A stretch of 64,000 nt of DNA from Coxiella endosymbiont of Dermacentor marginatus (GTDB lineage Bacteria; Pseudomonadota; Gammaproteobacteria; Coxiellales; Coxiellaceae). Below are positions 1-10,232 of the stretch, piece after piece; positions within the stretch are counted from its first letter, which is position 1; each line of letters opens with the position of its first letter. The notes beneath the pieces are model-generated. The model saw nothing but the letters and a program-made list of their open reading frames with translations, did not search any database and was not told where the DNA came from. The DNA is taken from assembly GCF_907164955.1 (NCBI RefSeq), contig NZ_OU015521.1:434001-498000 (forward strand), given 5' to 3'. A program made the position numbers and the translations under genes.

Positions 1-636
1 TTTGCATGTAATAATCCAGCCGATGTCACTGCAAAAAATATTTTAGTAAATTCTGAAGGACAGCCACACTTCCGATTGATTTTACCAAACGGAGAGATTG
101 ATGTGCAACTGTCGCTCCTAGGCAAACATAATGTAATGAATGCCTTAGCAACAGCAGCTGCTGCCTACTCTCAGCATTTGCCAATTGCAGCGATAAAATC
201 CGGTTTAGAAAACGCTTGCGCAGTTGATGGACGATTAGTATCTCGGAAAGGATATAAAGGCGCTACTATTATCGATGATAGTTATAATGCAAATCCATTG
301 TCAGTATCTGCTGCTATCGACGTTTTAGTTAATTGTTTCGGCAGTCGATTGATTTTGGTGTTAGGAGATATGCTGGAATTAACTGATAGTGTGGATCAGT
401 TACATCGTAAGGTGGGTGAGCAGGCATTGCAATCTGGTATTCATGAATTATTTTGTTGCGGATCTTTGGCTTATTATACCGCTGAGGCCTTTGGAAGTAA
501 TGCATATCATTTTAGTAATAAAGAAAAATTACTGACAGCATTAAAAAATAATTTAGATGAAAATACTGTCGTATTGATAAAAGGTTCTTTTTCCATGAAT
601 ATGGGAAAAATTGTGAATGGACTAATCGAGAAATAA
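1..636 (+). CDS. murF: MurF, UDP-MurNAc-tripeptide--D-Ala-D-Ala ligase (C-terminal part; 5' end outside window)
   Basis: Adds D-Ala-D-Ala to UDP-MurNAc-tripeptide, the last cytoplasmic step before lipid I. The frame is open from base 1, so the N-terminal and most of the ATP-binding domain lie upstream; about 211 codons remain. Visible are the Mur-ligase central-to-C-terminal junction and the motif DSYNANP near base 265, typical of MurF. The TAA at 634-636 is followed 3 bases later by mraY, so the genes are probably co-transcribed. An internal TTG at 76 is not a real start, because homologous sequence continues upstream of it. Confidence 0.93.
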   Translation, partial: FACNNPADVTAKNILVNSEGQPHFRLILPNGEIDVQLSLLGKHNVMNALATAAAAYSQHLPIAAIKSGLENACAVDGRLVSRKGYKGATIIDDSYNANPLSVSAAIDVLVNCFGSRLILVLGDMLELTDSVDQLHRKVGEQALQSGIHELFCCGSLAYYTAEAFGSNAYHFSNKEKLLTALKNNLDENTVVLIKGSFSMNMGKIVNGLIEK

Positions 637-639
637 GCA

Positions 640-1731
640 ATGTTGCTCTGGCTCACTAATTTTTTAAGTCACCATTTTCGTAGTTTTTGCGTTTTTAATT
701 ATTTTAATTTAACATTTCGTTCAATTGTAAGTGCTTTGACTGCATTAGTTATTATTTTCACTTTTTGTCCCTTTTTAATAACAAAACTTAAAAGATTACA
801 AATTGGTCAAATAGTAAGAGATGACGGACCTCAGTCCCATTTTAATAAATCTGGAACTCCTACTATGGGAGGTATTCTTATCATTTTTTCTATTACGATT
901 AGCACCTTATTATGGGGAGATCTTACCAATCGATTTATATGGATTATCTTGTTAGTTGTAGTACCTTTTGGGCTTATAGGTTGGATTGACGATTGTCGTA
1001 AGGTAATGAAAAAAAATAGCAAGGGATTATCTGCACGTTTGAAATACTTGTTTCAATCTCTAATTGGTCTTATAGCAGCAATTTATCTCTATCTGACAGC
1101 TACAAATCTGGCCGAAACCCAATTAGTCATCCCATTTTTAAGAAAGATAGCACCCAATTTGGGTCTTCTTTATATTTTTCTTGCTTATTTTGTCATAGTA
1201 GGTAGCAGTAATGCAGTAAATTTAACCGATGGGTTAGATGGTTTAGCTCTTATGCTTATTATAGTGATTAGTAGTGCCTTAGGAATTTTCGCTTACTTTA
1301 GTGGAAATCGTCTTTTTGCAGAATATTTAACGATCCCATATATTCCAGGAGTTAGTGAAATTGTTATTTTTTGCAGTGCTTTAGTAGGTGGTGGATTAGG
1401 TTTTTTGTGGTACAACGCTTATCCTGCTCAAGTTTTTATGGGGGATGTAGGTTCATTAGGATTAGGTGCTGCTTTAGGGATAATTGCAGTGATAGTGCGC
1501 CAAGAGATAGTTTATTTTTTTATGGCAGGAACTTTTGTTCTTGAAACCCTCTCTGTTATTATTCAAGTCGGTTATTTTAGGCTATCTGGTGGTAAGCGGG
1601 TTTTTCTTATGACGCCACTACATCATCATTTTGAATTAAAAGGTTGTCCTGAGCCCAAAGTTGTTGTTCGTTTTTGGATTGTTACCTGTATTCTAGTGCT
1701 TTTTGGCTTATCTACTTTAAAATTAAAGTAA
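640..1731 (+). CDS. mraY: MraY, phospho-MurNAc-pentapeptide transferase
   Basis: Integral membrane enzyme that moves phospho-MurNAc-pentapeptide onto undecaprenyl phosphate to form lipid I. The 363-residue length is normal for the family. About ten hydrophobic segments are visible, with the catalytic Asp pair (WIDD, about residues 116-117), the NLTDGLDG motif and the HHH motif near residues 328-330 followed by FELKG. It starts 3 bases after murF and ends 1 base before murD, as in a tightly packed dcw operon. The phenylalanine- and isoleucine-rich composition fits low-GC drift. Confidence 0.97.
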   Translation: MLLWLTNFLSHHFRSFCVFNYFNLTFRSIVSALTALVIIFTFCPFLITKLKRLQIGQIVRDDGPQSHFNKSGTPTMGGILIIFSITISTLLWGDLTNRFIWIILLVVVPFGLIGWIDDCRKVMKKNSKGLSARLKYLFQSLIGLIAAIYLYLTATNLAETQLVIPFLRKIAPNLGLLYIFLAYFVIVGSSNAVNLTDGLDGLALMLIIVISSALGIFAYFSGNRLFAEYLTIPYIPGVSEIVIFCSALVGGGLGFLWYNAYPAQVFMGDVGSLGLGAALGIIAVIVRQEIVYFFMAGTFVLETLSVIIQVGYFRLSGGKRVFLMTPLHHHFELKGCPEPKVVVRFWIVTCILVLFGLSTLKLK

Positions 1732-1732
1732 T

Positions 1733-3061
1733 ATGCAAGACAAACAATTAATCGTTATTGTAGGATTAGGTAAAACAGGATTATCTTGCTCCAAATTTTT
1801 GGTAGAGACAAATCGATCTTTCGCAGTCACCGATAATCGAAAAAAACCTCCGAAATTAAAAGAATTCGTCAAGGCTTATGCTAATGTAGAATTAGCGTTA
1901 GGTGACTTTTCTGAAAATTTATTAAATGAAGCACAAGAAATTATATTAAGTCCTGGAGTACCTCTTTATGAACCTGCTATTGCCAGGCAGGCGGCGATGG
2001 GTAAATCCATTATTAGTGATATTGAATTATTCGCTTGTGTAGCCAAAAAACCTGTTATTGCAATTACTGGTTCTAATGGTAAGTCGACAGTGACAACAGT
2101 TGTGGGATTAATGATGAAGGCTGCGGGAATGAATGCCATTGTTTGCGGTAACATCGGACAACCTGTACTACAACAACTCCACTCTGATCCTGAATATTAC
2201 GTTCTAGAATTATCGAGTTTTCAATTGGAAACAACTTTTTCCCTACAACCTCATGTTGCAACAATACTAAATATTAGTGAAGACCATATGGATCGATATA
2301 CTAGTCTGAAAGAGTACATGCAAGCTAAGCGAAGAATCTACAATTCCTGTCGAACACCTGTTGTCAATGCAGATGAACCGGAGATCTGGAAAAATCTTTC
2401 ATTCAAAGAAAAACCTCTATCCTTTGGATTAAAGAATCAAGCTGATTTTTCATTAACAGAACGTGATAATAAAACCTTTATCACATATCGGGGTAGAAGG
2501 CTTATGCCTATTGAAGAATTAAAACTAAACACCCACCACCACATCCAAAATGTATTAGCCGCTTTAGCTTTAGGAAAAGCAGCGGACGTGCCTATGGGAG
2601 CTATGCTTAAAGTTTTGTCTGACTTTACGGGAATCCGTCACCGTTGTCAGTGGGTACGAAAATATAAAGAGGTAGATTATTACAACGATTCGAAGGGAAC
2701 TAATGTTGGTGCAACTCAAGCAGCTATTATCAGTTTGGGAGAAGCTAGAAAAGGAAGATTAATTTTAATTGCAGGTGGACAGAGCAAGGGAGCTAATTTT
2801 TCCGCTTTGAGAAATGTAATCAAACGTTACGTGAAGCACATCGTTTTAATTGGTGAAGATGCATCAAGATTAGAAAAAGCTCTGGAAGGCTGTACAAAAA
2901 TTTCAAGGTTTTCTTCTATGAAAGAAGCTGTAAAAAAATCTACGGATATTGCGCACCCAGGTGATGTAGTTTTGTTATCCCCGGCCTGTGCCAGTTATGA
3001 TATGTTTCAACACTATGAACATCGAGGTGATGTGTTTATTGAAATGGTGGAAAAACTTTAA
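1733..3061 (+). CDS. murD: MurD, UDP-MurNAc-L-alanine--D-glutamate ligase
   Basis: Cytoplasmic ATP-dependent ligase adding D-Glu to UDP-MurNAc-L-Ala. At 442 residues it is full length. It has an N-terminal UDP-binding Rossmann-like domain (VGLGKTG near residue 11), a central ATPase P-loop GSNGKST (about residues 112-118), and the C-terminal Mur-ligase domain ending [17 protein letters not shown], a MurD hallmark. Its last base is the first base of the ftsW start codon (TAATG), suggesting translational coupling. Confidence 0.97.
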   Translation: MQDKQLIVIVGLGKTGLSCSKFLVETNRSFAVTDNRKKPPKLKEFVKAYANVELALGDFSENLLNEAQEIILSPGVPLYEPAIARQAAMGKSIISDIELFACVAKKPVIAITGSNGKSTVTTVVGLMMKAAGMNAIVCGNIGQPVLQQLHSDPEYYVLELSSFQLETTFSLQPHVATILNISEDHMDRYTSLKEYMQAKRRIYNSCRTPVVNADEPEIWKNLSFKEKPLSFGLKNQADFSLTERDNKTFITYRGRRLMPIEELKLNTHHHIQNVLAALALGKAADVPMGAMLKVLSDFTGIRHRCQWVRKYKEVDYYNDSKGTNVGATQAAIISLGEARKGRLILIAGGQSKGANFSALRNVIKRYVKHIVLIGEDASRLEKALEGCTKISRFSSMKEAVKKSTDIAHPGDVVLLSPACASYDMFQHYEHRGDVFIEMVEKL

Positions 3062-4215
3062 TGCAGCAAAAATCGATATTCTCAAGGTCTTATGACCGTT
3101 GGGTTATTATTTCTACTTTATCCTTGCTAGTATTTGGTTTACTTATGGTGGCTTCAGCCTCTATGGTTATTTCAGATCAGCGATTTAATTACCCTTTTCA
3201 TTATTTTATTCACCAATTAGTTTATTTAATTTTAGGCTTACTACTTGCCGTTATAGCTTCTCGTGTGCCAATTAAAATTTGGCAGAAATATAATGGCTAT
3301 TTATTTTTATCAGGTTTTTTATTACTAATAATGGTTTTATTACCAGGAGTTGGCAAAATGGTTAACGGAGGTCGCCGCTGGATCCAGTTGGGATTTTTTT
3401 CGCTGCAAGTTTCAGAAGTTGTGAAATTAGCCGCAATTTTATATTTAGCGAGTTATGTGCAACGCTACCAAAATGAAGTGCGTGAAAAACTTAAAGGGTT
3501 TTTAAAACCCATGATCCTTGTAATATTTTTGTCTGGTTTACTATTGTTAGAGCCTGATTTTGGAACAGCTGTTGTTATTACTATGACTTATATGGCTATT
3601 TTATTTCTCAGTGGTGTGCGCTTATGGCCTTTTTATATATTGTTAATTTTAGTAATAATTTCTTTAACTTTATTGGCAATTTTTTCCCCTTACCGATTGC
3701 GACGACTATTGGTTTTTCTAAACCCTTGGCATAATGCTTTCAGTTCAGGTTACCAATTAACTCAATCATTAATTGCGTTTGGGCGTGGAGGTTTGTTCGG
3801 TGTTGGTTTAGGTAATAGCGTACAGAAGCTGTTTTATTTACCGGAAGCACATACGGATTTTTTATTTGCAGTACTTTCTGAAGAGTTGGGTCTTATTGGT
3901 GAGCTTTTAGTGTTTACTTTGTTTATTATCTTAATTATTCGCATTTTTATAATTGGTCATCATGCTGAAACAAATGATCAATTGTTTTCAGCCTATGTTG
4001 CTTATGGTTTTGCTTTATGGTTCTGGTTACAGGCACTTATTAATATTGGAGTTAATATAGGTGTTTTGCCCACTAAGGGTTTAACTTTACCTTTTATCAG
4101 CTATGGAGGGAGTAGTATGTTAATTAATTGTTTAGTTATCGGGATCCTATTGCGCATTGCCCATGAAGTTCAGCAGAGTAATAGCACTAAACAATCTCGA
4201 TTGACAAATTATTAA
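3061..4215 (+). CDS. ftsW: FtsW, SEDS-family septal peptidoglycan polymerase
   Basis: Polytopic inner-membrane SEDS protein that polymerises lipid II at the septum with a class B penicillin-binding protein. The 384-residue sequence has about ten hydrophobic segments and the SEDS signatures HTDFLFAVLSEELG and KGLTLPFISYGGSS near the C-terminus. Its position between murD and murG distinguishes it from the paralogue RodA. It overlaps murD by one base and is followed by a 96-bp spacer holding a nine-G run. Confidence 0.95.
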   Translation: MQQKSIFSRSYDRWVIISTLSLLVFGLLMVASASMVISDQRFNYPFHYFIHQLVYLILGLLLAVIASRVPIKIWQKYNGYLFLSGFLLLIMVLLPGVGKMVNGGRRWIQLGFFSLQVSEVVKLAAILYLASYVQRYQNEVREKLKGFLKPMILVIFLSGLLLLEPDFGTAVVITMTYMAILFLSGVRLWPFYILLILVIISLTLLAIFSPYRLRRLLVFLNPWHNAFSSGYQLTQSLIAFGRGGLFGVGLGNSVQKLFYLPEAHTDFLFAVLSEELGLIGELLVFTLFIILIIRIFIIGHHAETNDQLFSAYVAYGFALWFWLQALINIGVNIGVLPTKGLTLPFISYGGSSMLINCLVIGILLRIAHEVQQSNSTKQSRLTNY

Positions 4216-4271
4216 TGTTAGAATTATTGCTAGCTTGAACGATGAATAGAAAAAACTCAGATAAAAAAAGA

Positions 4272-4280
4272 GGGGGGGGG
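4272..4280. repeat. Poly-G tract (9 G) 31 bp upstream of murG
   Basis: A run of nine G in an otherwise AT-rich spacer between ftsW and murG. Homopolymers of this length are prone to slippage. It lies outside both reading frames, so any length change could alter only the leader of murG. Confidence 0.8.
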
Positions 4281-4311
4281 TAGGTTGGTTCTGTTGGAAC
4301 TTTCAAAATAA

Positions 4312-5379
4312 ATGAAGCGAATATTAATTATGGCTGGAGGAACGGGGGGTCATATATTCCCTGCTCTCGCGGTGGCGCGCGCCCTAAGACAGCAAGATAT
4401 AGAGATTTACTGGTTAGGAACTACGAGTGGTTTAGAAAAGAAATTAGTTTCTCCCGAGTTTCCGTTGAAATTTATTCAAATAAAAGCACTTCGAGGTAAA
4501 GGATTGGTGCGGAAATTTTTTATACCTTTTCGCTTGATTCGAGCAATTTTTCAGTCTTATCGAGTAATTCAACGAGTGAAGCCGAAAGTGATTTTAGGGA
4601 TGGGAGGATATGTGGCAGGGCCTGGTGGGTTTGCTGCATGGCTAACTCAAACGCCCATAGTGATCCATGAGCAAAATGCAGTAGCTGGATTAACTAATCG
4701 GATATTAGCAAAAATAGCTCGATCTGTTTTGCAAGCCTTCCCAAATGTTTTTATTGATAAGAAAAATGTAAAGACTATCGGTAATCCTATTCGGATTGAA
4801 TTAGTTAATACACCTTTACCACGAGCTCGCTTGATCAATCGGAAAGGACCTCTGCGAGTTTTAGTCTTAGGGGGTAGCCAAGGTGCTCGCCCGATTAATC
4901 AGAAAATGGTGACAACCTTAAGAAATTACCCTTATTCCCAAGAGCTTATGCTTTGGCATCAAACAGGCCAATCTGACTTTAAGTGGCTCAAGGAGGTTTA
5001 TGAAACCCTACCTCTTGAGACTCGAGTCGACGCATTTATTGATGATATAGCTGAGGCCTATACATGGACTGATTTGATTGTTTGTCGTTCAGGTGCTTTA
5101 ACAGTAAGTGAAATTGCAGCAGTAGGTATAGCTAGTATTTTGATTCCCTATCCTTATGCTGTAGATGATCATCAATTTCATAACGGTCGCTTTTTGGAAA
5201 AAGCAGGAGCTGCCATTATCATTCCAGAAAAATCATTAACGGAAAAATGTTTGATCCATTATTTTGAGCAATTTGCTCGTGACAGACAACGTCTGTTAAC
5301 AATGGCAGAATGCGCACGAAGTTTATCAGAGCTAACAGCTGTGCAGAGTGTCATGAATGAATGTAAGAAAATACTATGA
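4312..5379 (+). CDS. murG: MurG, lipid II synthase (GlcNAc transferase)
   Basis: Peripheral membrane glycosyltransferase (GT28) that transfers GlcNAc from UDP-GlcNAc to lipid I, giving lipid II. It is 355 residues, the normal length. The N-terminal loop GGTGGH is at residues 9-14, followed by the conserved GMGGYVAGPGG, IHEQNAVAGLTNR and LGGSQGA motifs. Its last four bases overlap the start of murC (ATGA), indicating coupling. The 96-bp gap to ftsW is the only sizeable break in this part of the cluster. Confidence 0.97.
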   Translation: MKRILIMAGGTGGHIFPALAVARALRQQDIEIYWLGTTSGLEKKLVSPEFPLKFIQIKALRGKGLVRKFFIPFRLIRAIFQSYRVIQRVKPKVILGMGGYVAGPGGFAAWLTQTPIVIHEQNAVAGLTNRILAKIARSVLQAFPNVFIDKKNVKTIGNPIRIELVNTPLPRARLINRKGPLRVLVLGGSQGARPINQKMVTTLRNYPYSQELMLWHQTGQSDFKWLKEVYETLPLETRVDAFIDDIAEAYTWTDLIVCRSGALTVSEIAAVGIASILIPYPYAVDDHQFHNGRFLEKAGAAIIIPEKSLTEKCLIHYFEQFARDRQRLLTMAECARSLSELTAVQSVMNECKKIL

Positions 5380-6794
5380 TACTAGATGGCAAAACGATTA
5401 AACATATTCATTTCTTGGGGATTGGTGGGATTGGTGTTAGTGCCCTTGCTGAGATTCTTTTAAAAAAAGGGTACCGCATTAGTGGTTCTGATATTTCTCC
5501 AAATAAAAACACTGAAAGACTTTATCGTTTAGGAGCTGAAATTATATTTAATCATAACGGGAAAATCATCACAAAAGCTGACTGTGCTGTTTATTCAAGC
5601 GCAATTACGCTGACCAATCCTGAATTTATTGCTGCTCAACAAGTAAAAATCCCCATCTTAAAGAGGGGTCAAATGCTAGCTGAAATCATGATGGCTTATC
5701 AGTCAATTGCAGTAACTGGTACTCATGGTAAAACCACTACCAGTGCTCTTCTGGCTAATGCTTTTGTTATAGCTGGTTTAGATCCAACGTTTATGGTTGG
5801 TGGTATATTAAACGATAGTCAAACATCTGTACGGTTGGGGAGTGGGCCTTATTTTATTGCCGAAGCTGATGAAAGCGATGCGTCTTTCTTATATATGCAT
5901 CCTAATATTGGTATAATAACGAATATAGATGCAGATCATCTAAGTATTACCTATGGTGGTGATTTTGACCGTTTAAAAGAGGCCTACATGCAATTTCTTC
6001 ATCAAATTCCCGATGAGGGGGTGGCTGTTTTGTGTATAGATGATCTTGTATTAAATGAATTAATTCCGACTTTATCTCAGAAGATAATTACTTACGGTTT
6101 TTCCTCGAAAGCTAATTACCGAGCAAATAATTATTCACAAAAAGGTCTGAAAAGCTATTTTCAAGTTCATCGCTTTTTGCAAGATAAATCACCTCTATCT
6201 ATTAAGGTTAATCTGGCGGGTAGGCATAATGCTCTTAATGCTTTAGTGGTCATAGCTGTTGGTGAGTTAATTGGAATTGATGAAAAAAAACTGTTGCAAT
6301 CCTTGGAACAATTTTCTGGTGTAGATCGTCGTTTTACTATTAAGGGCGACATGATCCTTTCAAATGGACAAGCGCTCGTGATTGAAGATTATGGACATCA
6401 TCCTAACGAAATTAAAGCAACCTTATCAGCAGCAAGAACCGCATGGCCTGAAAGACGGCTTATTCTTGTTTTTCAACCTCATCGTTACAGTCGAACACAA
6501 GAGTTAATGCACAACTTTGCTTCGGTTTTAACAGAATCTGATTTATTAGTGCTACTTGAAGTGTATAGTGCTAATGAAACTCCTATCCCGGGAGCTGATG
6601 GAAGGACATTATTAAAGGCTATTAAGCAACAGACCACTAAAAAAACTGTCTTTGTTCCAGCATTGCAAGATTTGCCAAAAATATTACGAAAGTTGGTACA
6701 GCCCAATGATATAATTATTCTTCAGGGTGCTGGTAGCGTGGGAGCTTCTGTAACAACTTTAATCAGAAACCGTAGTGAATTCTTTATTAATTAA
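5376..6794 (+). CDS. murC: MurC, UDP-N-acetylmuramate--L-alanine ligase
   Basis: First amino-acid ligase of the peptidoglycan stem-peptide pathway. At 472 residues it is full length. It has the N-terminal nucleotide-binding motif GIGGIGVS, the ATP-binding loop GTHGKTTT (about residues 115-122), EADESDASF, and the C-terminal domain with EDYGHHP and FQPHRYSRT, all typical of MurC. Start ATG 5376 overlaps the murG stop, and its 3' end overlaps the proposed murB start by 20 bases. Confidence 0.97.
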   Translation: MILDGKTIKHIHFLGIGGIGVSALAEILLKKGYRISGSDISPNKNTERLYRLGAEIIFNHNGKIITKADCAVYSSAITLTNPEFIAAQQVKIPILKRGQMLAEIMMAYQSIAVTGTHGKTTTSALLANAFVIAGLDPTFMVGGILNDSQTSVRLGSGPYFIAEADESDASFLYMHPNIGIITNIDADHLSITYGGDFDRLKEAYMQFLHQIPDEGVAVLCIDDLVLNELIPTLSQKIITYGFSSKANYRANNYSQKGLKSYFQVHRFLQDKSPLSIKVNLAGRHNALNALVVIAVGELIGIDEKKLLQSLEQFSGVDRRFTIKGDMILSNGQALVIEDYGHHPNEIKATLSAARTAWPERRLILVFQPHRYSRTQELMHNFASVLTESDLLVLLEVYSANETPIPGADGRTLLKAIKQQTTKKTVFVPALQDLPKILRKLVQPNDIIILQGAGSVGASVTTLIRNRSEFFIN

Positions 6795-7728
6795 TGGGCG
6801 GCGGGCAGTATTTCGGCGTTTCAGATACGAGAAAAAAATTAATAATTTATGCGGGGATTTAATTTATAACCACAATTTAGCACATTACACTTCCTTGCGA
6901 GTAGGTGGTAATGCTGAACGATTTTATTGGCCTGCTAATATAGCAGATTTGCAAAATTTTCTTGCTCAATTACCACCTGATGAGCCATTAACCTGTTTAG
7001 GTTTGGGTAGTAACGTTTTAATTCGTGGTGGTGGAATTAGAGGAACGGTAATTTTAACTGTGAACCGATTAAAGGAAATTTCGTTTTTTAAAGAAGAAGA
7101 TAAGCAATTAGTGATTCGTGCTGAATCGGGTGTAACTTGTTCTAAATTAGCGAAATTCTGTGTAAGCCAAGGACTAAAAGAGGGTGCTTTTTTTGCAGGA
7201 ATTCCTGGAACTGTAGGTGGAGCTTTGGCCATGAATGCCGGTGCTTTCGGCAGAGAAACATGGTGTCATGTTATTCGTGTGGAAACAGTCGATCATTCGG
7301 GTATTCTCTATAAAAGACAGCCGGATGAATTTAAAATTAACTATCGTGAAATTCATGGCCTTAATAATCAATTTTTTGTTGCTGGTTATTTTTGTTTTGA
7401 TCAGAAAGATATTAATAAAGCCAGGAAAGCTATAAATGTATTATTAAAAAAACGTGTTAATTTACAACCCATTGGGACTTTTAGTTGTGGTTCCGTCTTT
7501 CGCAATCCGCCTGGTGATTATGCGGCTCGGCTCATTGAGTCTGCAGGATTAAAAGGAACAAGAATCGGTAATACTAAAGTTTCAGAAAAGCATGCTAATT
7601 TTGTTATAAATATGGGAGAAGCAAACGCTTCCGATGTCGAATGTTTAATTCAATTCATTGCGCAACGAGTTTATAAAATTCATGGCATCCAATTAATAAA
7701 AGAAGTGCATATCCTTGGTGATCACTAA
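6775..7728 (+). CDS. murB: MurB, UDP-N-acetylenolpyruvoylglucosamine reductase
   Basis: FAD-dependent reductase converting UDP-GlcNAc-enolpyruvate to UDP-MurNAc. The 317-residue frame has the FAD-binding region (LGLGSNVLIRGGG, IPGTVGGALAMNAGA), the NYRE motif, the catalytic-serine motif GSVFRNP near residue 240 and the final catalytic Glu in KEVHILG. The only start ahead of the conserved region is GTG 6775, inside the end of murC. No ddl gene follows, unlike the E. coli order; a ligase would have to be encoded elsewhere. Confidence 0.94.
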   Translation: MNSLLINGRRAVFRRFRYEKKINNLCGDLIYNHNLAHYTSLRVGGNAERFYWPANIADLQNFLAQLPPDEPLTCLGLGSNVLIRGGGIRGTVILTVNRLKEISFFKEEDKQLVIRAESGVTCSKLAKFCVSQGLKEGAFFAGIPGTVGGALAMNAGAFGRETWCHVIRVETVDHSGILYKRQPDEFKINYREIHGLNNQFFVAGYFCFDQKDINKARKAINVLLKKRVNLQPIGTFSCGSVFRNPPGDYAARLIESAGLKGTRIGNTKVSEKHANFVINMGEANASDVECLIQFIAQRVYKIHGIQLIKEVHILGDH

Positions 7729-7734
7729 CATCAC

Positions 7735-8469
7735 ATGAAAAATAAAATTAAATACTTTTGAGTAATCCAACTGCGAAAATCAATTACCTCTCTTTTAGGA
7801 CTAATCATTTTTTCTACTTTTTTAATAGGAATATTATTAATATTGCGTAATCCTAAAACCTTACCTTTTCGTCAGATTAAAATAGACGCACCTGGCGCTT
7901 ACCTTCAAGTACCAGAATTAAAAGATGTTATAATTCAAAATATTAGCGGAGGATTTTTTTCTCTTAATACGCATAAATTAAAATCAGCTTTAATAGTATT
8001 GCCGTGGGTATCTCATGTTTCTATTCGACGAACATGGCCGGATAAATTAGAAATTACTATTGCAGAACAACAGCCATTAGCACGATGGAACGGAACTCAA
8101 TTAATATCAAAATTAGGTATACTGTTTACCCCGCCAATCTCGACAATCCCTAAAGATTTGCCTCAGCTTCAAGGACTGAATAATAGTGAAAAATTTGTTC
8201 TCGCTCGATTTGAGCAATTTAATCAATTATTGAAACCATTGCATATAAGGATAACCGCTTTAAGAGTAAGTGATCGTGAAGCTTGGTTTCTTGTATTAAA
8301 CAATCATATCCGAGTTTATTTGGGGCACCAAGACATCAATCAACGATTTAAAAAACTGGTTCAGTTTTACCAAAAAATTATCGGAAATCGGAGCAATCAA
8401 GTGGACCATATTGATCTTCGCTATCCTAACGGATTAGCCATTCAGTGGAAAGCAGGATTTCTTAATTAA
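7735..8469 (+). pseudogene. ftsQ: FtsQ, divisome protein, with an in-frame TGA at codon 9
   Basis: FtsQ is a bitopic membrane protein linking FtsB/FtsL to the divisome. From ATG 7735 the frame reads eight codons, then TGA (7759-7761), then continues uninterrupted to 8469. After the stop come a basic stretch, one hydrophobic segment (about 7786-7842), a POTRA-like region (RQIKIDAPGAYLQVPELKD, HVSIRRTWPDKLEITIAEQQPLARW) and the FtsQ domain. The stop could be a TGG-to-TGA change. The next standard start, TTG 7843, would lose the membrane anchor; CTG 7771 would keep it. So the gene may be dead, rescued by a non-standard start, or a sequencing artefact. Identity is secure from sequence and position. 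Confidence 0.75.
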
Positions 8470-10232
8470 TCCCTAAATTCCTAAGAAGAAGGAAAATAAC
8501 TTATTTGAATGTAACACGGGATCTCACTGTCTTCTTATTTTTTTCTTCTTCAAAATAAGCCTAAAATGAAAAAGTTTTTATCTTAAGCGATAAGCTTTCT
8601 TATCTTTACCAGGCAATTAGTTTTTGTAAATCATTGTAATTTGTGTTTATCAATTACTTTTGAAAATACCTTATACCTTAAGGCTTACTGCTCAGTTTTT
8701 CTTTTACTATCACATTCATTTTTTACAGAGGTTTTTATCGAAACTAATGACAACATTATAGTTAAATAATTAAGTCTTGAAGTAGTCCTTTCTGAGAATT
8801 CGAAGAGATAGTATATCTTTCAAGTTTTCATCGACTGTTAATTTTAAAAAATTAGATTTATATTCGCTGAAAACTCCGTTAAAATTATTCAAAAAAGAAA
8901 ATAAGTCAAGAAATATTTAAAGTTTTTAAAGTAATGCATTCTATAAAAAATTTTCTCATAAAAATTATTTTTCTCTTGTATAACTAATTTTTTTTCAAAA
9001 ACCTATTAGAAGAATTCACTCCTTTTAAAATAAGCGGGATGTCAATCAAAAAATAAGAAATATCTATTGAATTTCCAAAATAGTAATTTTTCTTTCTAGC
9101 GCTTAATTTTAAAGAGATCTTAAATCAAAGAACTTAAAAACCCTAAACGCCCTATCTGTCATCTGTGAGCCAACTGTTATTTATAAAATCATAAAAAAAT
9201 TCCTTCTCTATAGAAAATTACATTGATAGACATTTGAAATTCTAAAACTTTTTTTCATTCAATTGTACATTGAAATCGTTTTTTTAAATCCGTGCTATTC
9301 AAAACGCATCGATACCTTTAAACTGACTATAGTCTAATAATATAGCCTAAAATAATAAAATTTCTTACCTAATTAAGATGACAAATTTCAAACCTCAATG
9401 CTATAAATTGAGGCCATGGTAGCCTTAATGATTCAATACAGTATTGAATCATTAAAATTGCGTATAAAAAGCAACCTCACCTCGTAAGATCATCTGCATC
9501 GGAGGGAATCAAAATAAGTTGATACGAAAAACACAAACAAGCTGCTATTTGATTTCACGATGTTAGACACGCCACAGTAAGCGTATTTCTCGTATGAAAA
9601 ATTATTTAAAATGACACTTTTCTTTCAAAGAAAAACGTTTTTGAATAATTTTGATAAAGAATTTCCCTGTTTTATTTGATTGAGGTATTGGAAAAGTACC
9701 TTTAAAAATCTGCTTAAGAAATATTTTCCTAAAATCCTGTTTTAAATAATAATCAGTCAAAATTAAAAAACATAACCCTGTGTATGAGATGTAGCGTTAA
9801 TTGCCTCATAGCCTTTACATTTGGATAGAGATAAACTCTATCTTATATGATAGAGCATCATAGTTACAAATGAAAAAATGTAAAGTAGCCACCAAGTATG
9901 ATATTTAGGTGTTGTTGCTTCAGGTTCTATCAACTAAAATTAAAGTTGTCCAATTTTTGAATTATTTTTACTTAAAATTAAATTGATTTAGTTTTAATCA
10001 TCTCACTTAGTTTTGGTGACTTATTTTAATAGATAATAAAGATAACATTATAATATTTCGATAATATTTTAATGAATTAAAAACATACATAAGAGTAATA
10101 AAAAAGTGATAAATTTTAAATAAAGAGTGCTAGAATTAAGATTAATTTTTAATAGTGCTTTCAAGGTATGTCACTTATACTAATGATTTAATAGCTAATG
10201 TGGGTCCGTGCACATAGAGAGACTTTGGCACT
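8470..10232. other. Gene-free AT-rich spacer between ftsQ and ftsA (1.76 kb)
   Basis: No credible reading frame, RNA gene or mobile element is visible on either strand. The stretch is very AT-rich with frequent stops in all frames, as expected for eroded DNA. The only distinct element is a 31-bp palindrome at 9425-9455. In most gammaproteobacteria ftsQ and ftsA are adjacent or overlapping, so this spacer physically breaks the dcw cluster, and ftsA must have its own promoter somewhere inside it. Confidence 0.7.
9425..9455. repeat. 31-bp palindrome in the ftsQ-ftsA spacer
   Basis: Two perfect 15-base arms (TTAATGATTCAATAC and its complement) are separated by a single A. It could be a binding site for a dimeric regulator or a cruciform. 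No U-tract follows, so a simple terminator is unlikely. Function unknown. Confidence 0.6.

Noticed and set aside
7735-7845. UGA recoded as tryptophan genome-wide
   Set aside because: murG, ftsZ, tyrS, rplD and rpsS all end at TGA, and tryptophan elsewhere is encoded by TGG, so a code change does not fit; the ftsQ stop is treated as a local lesion.
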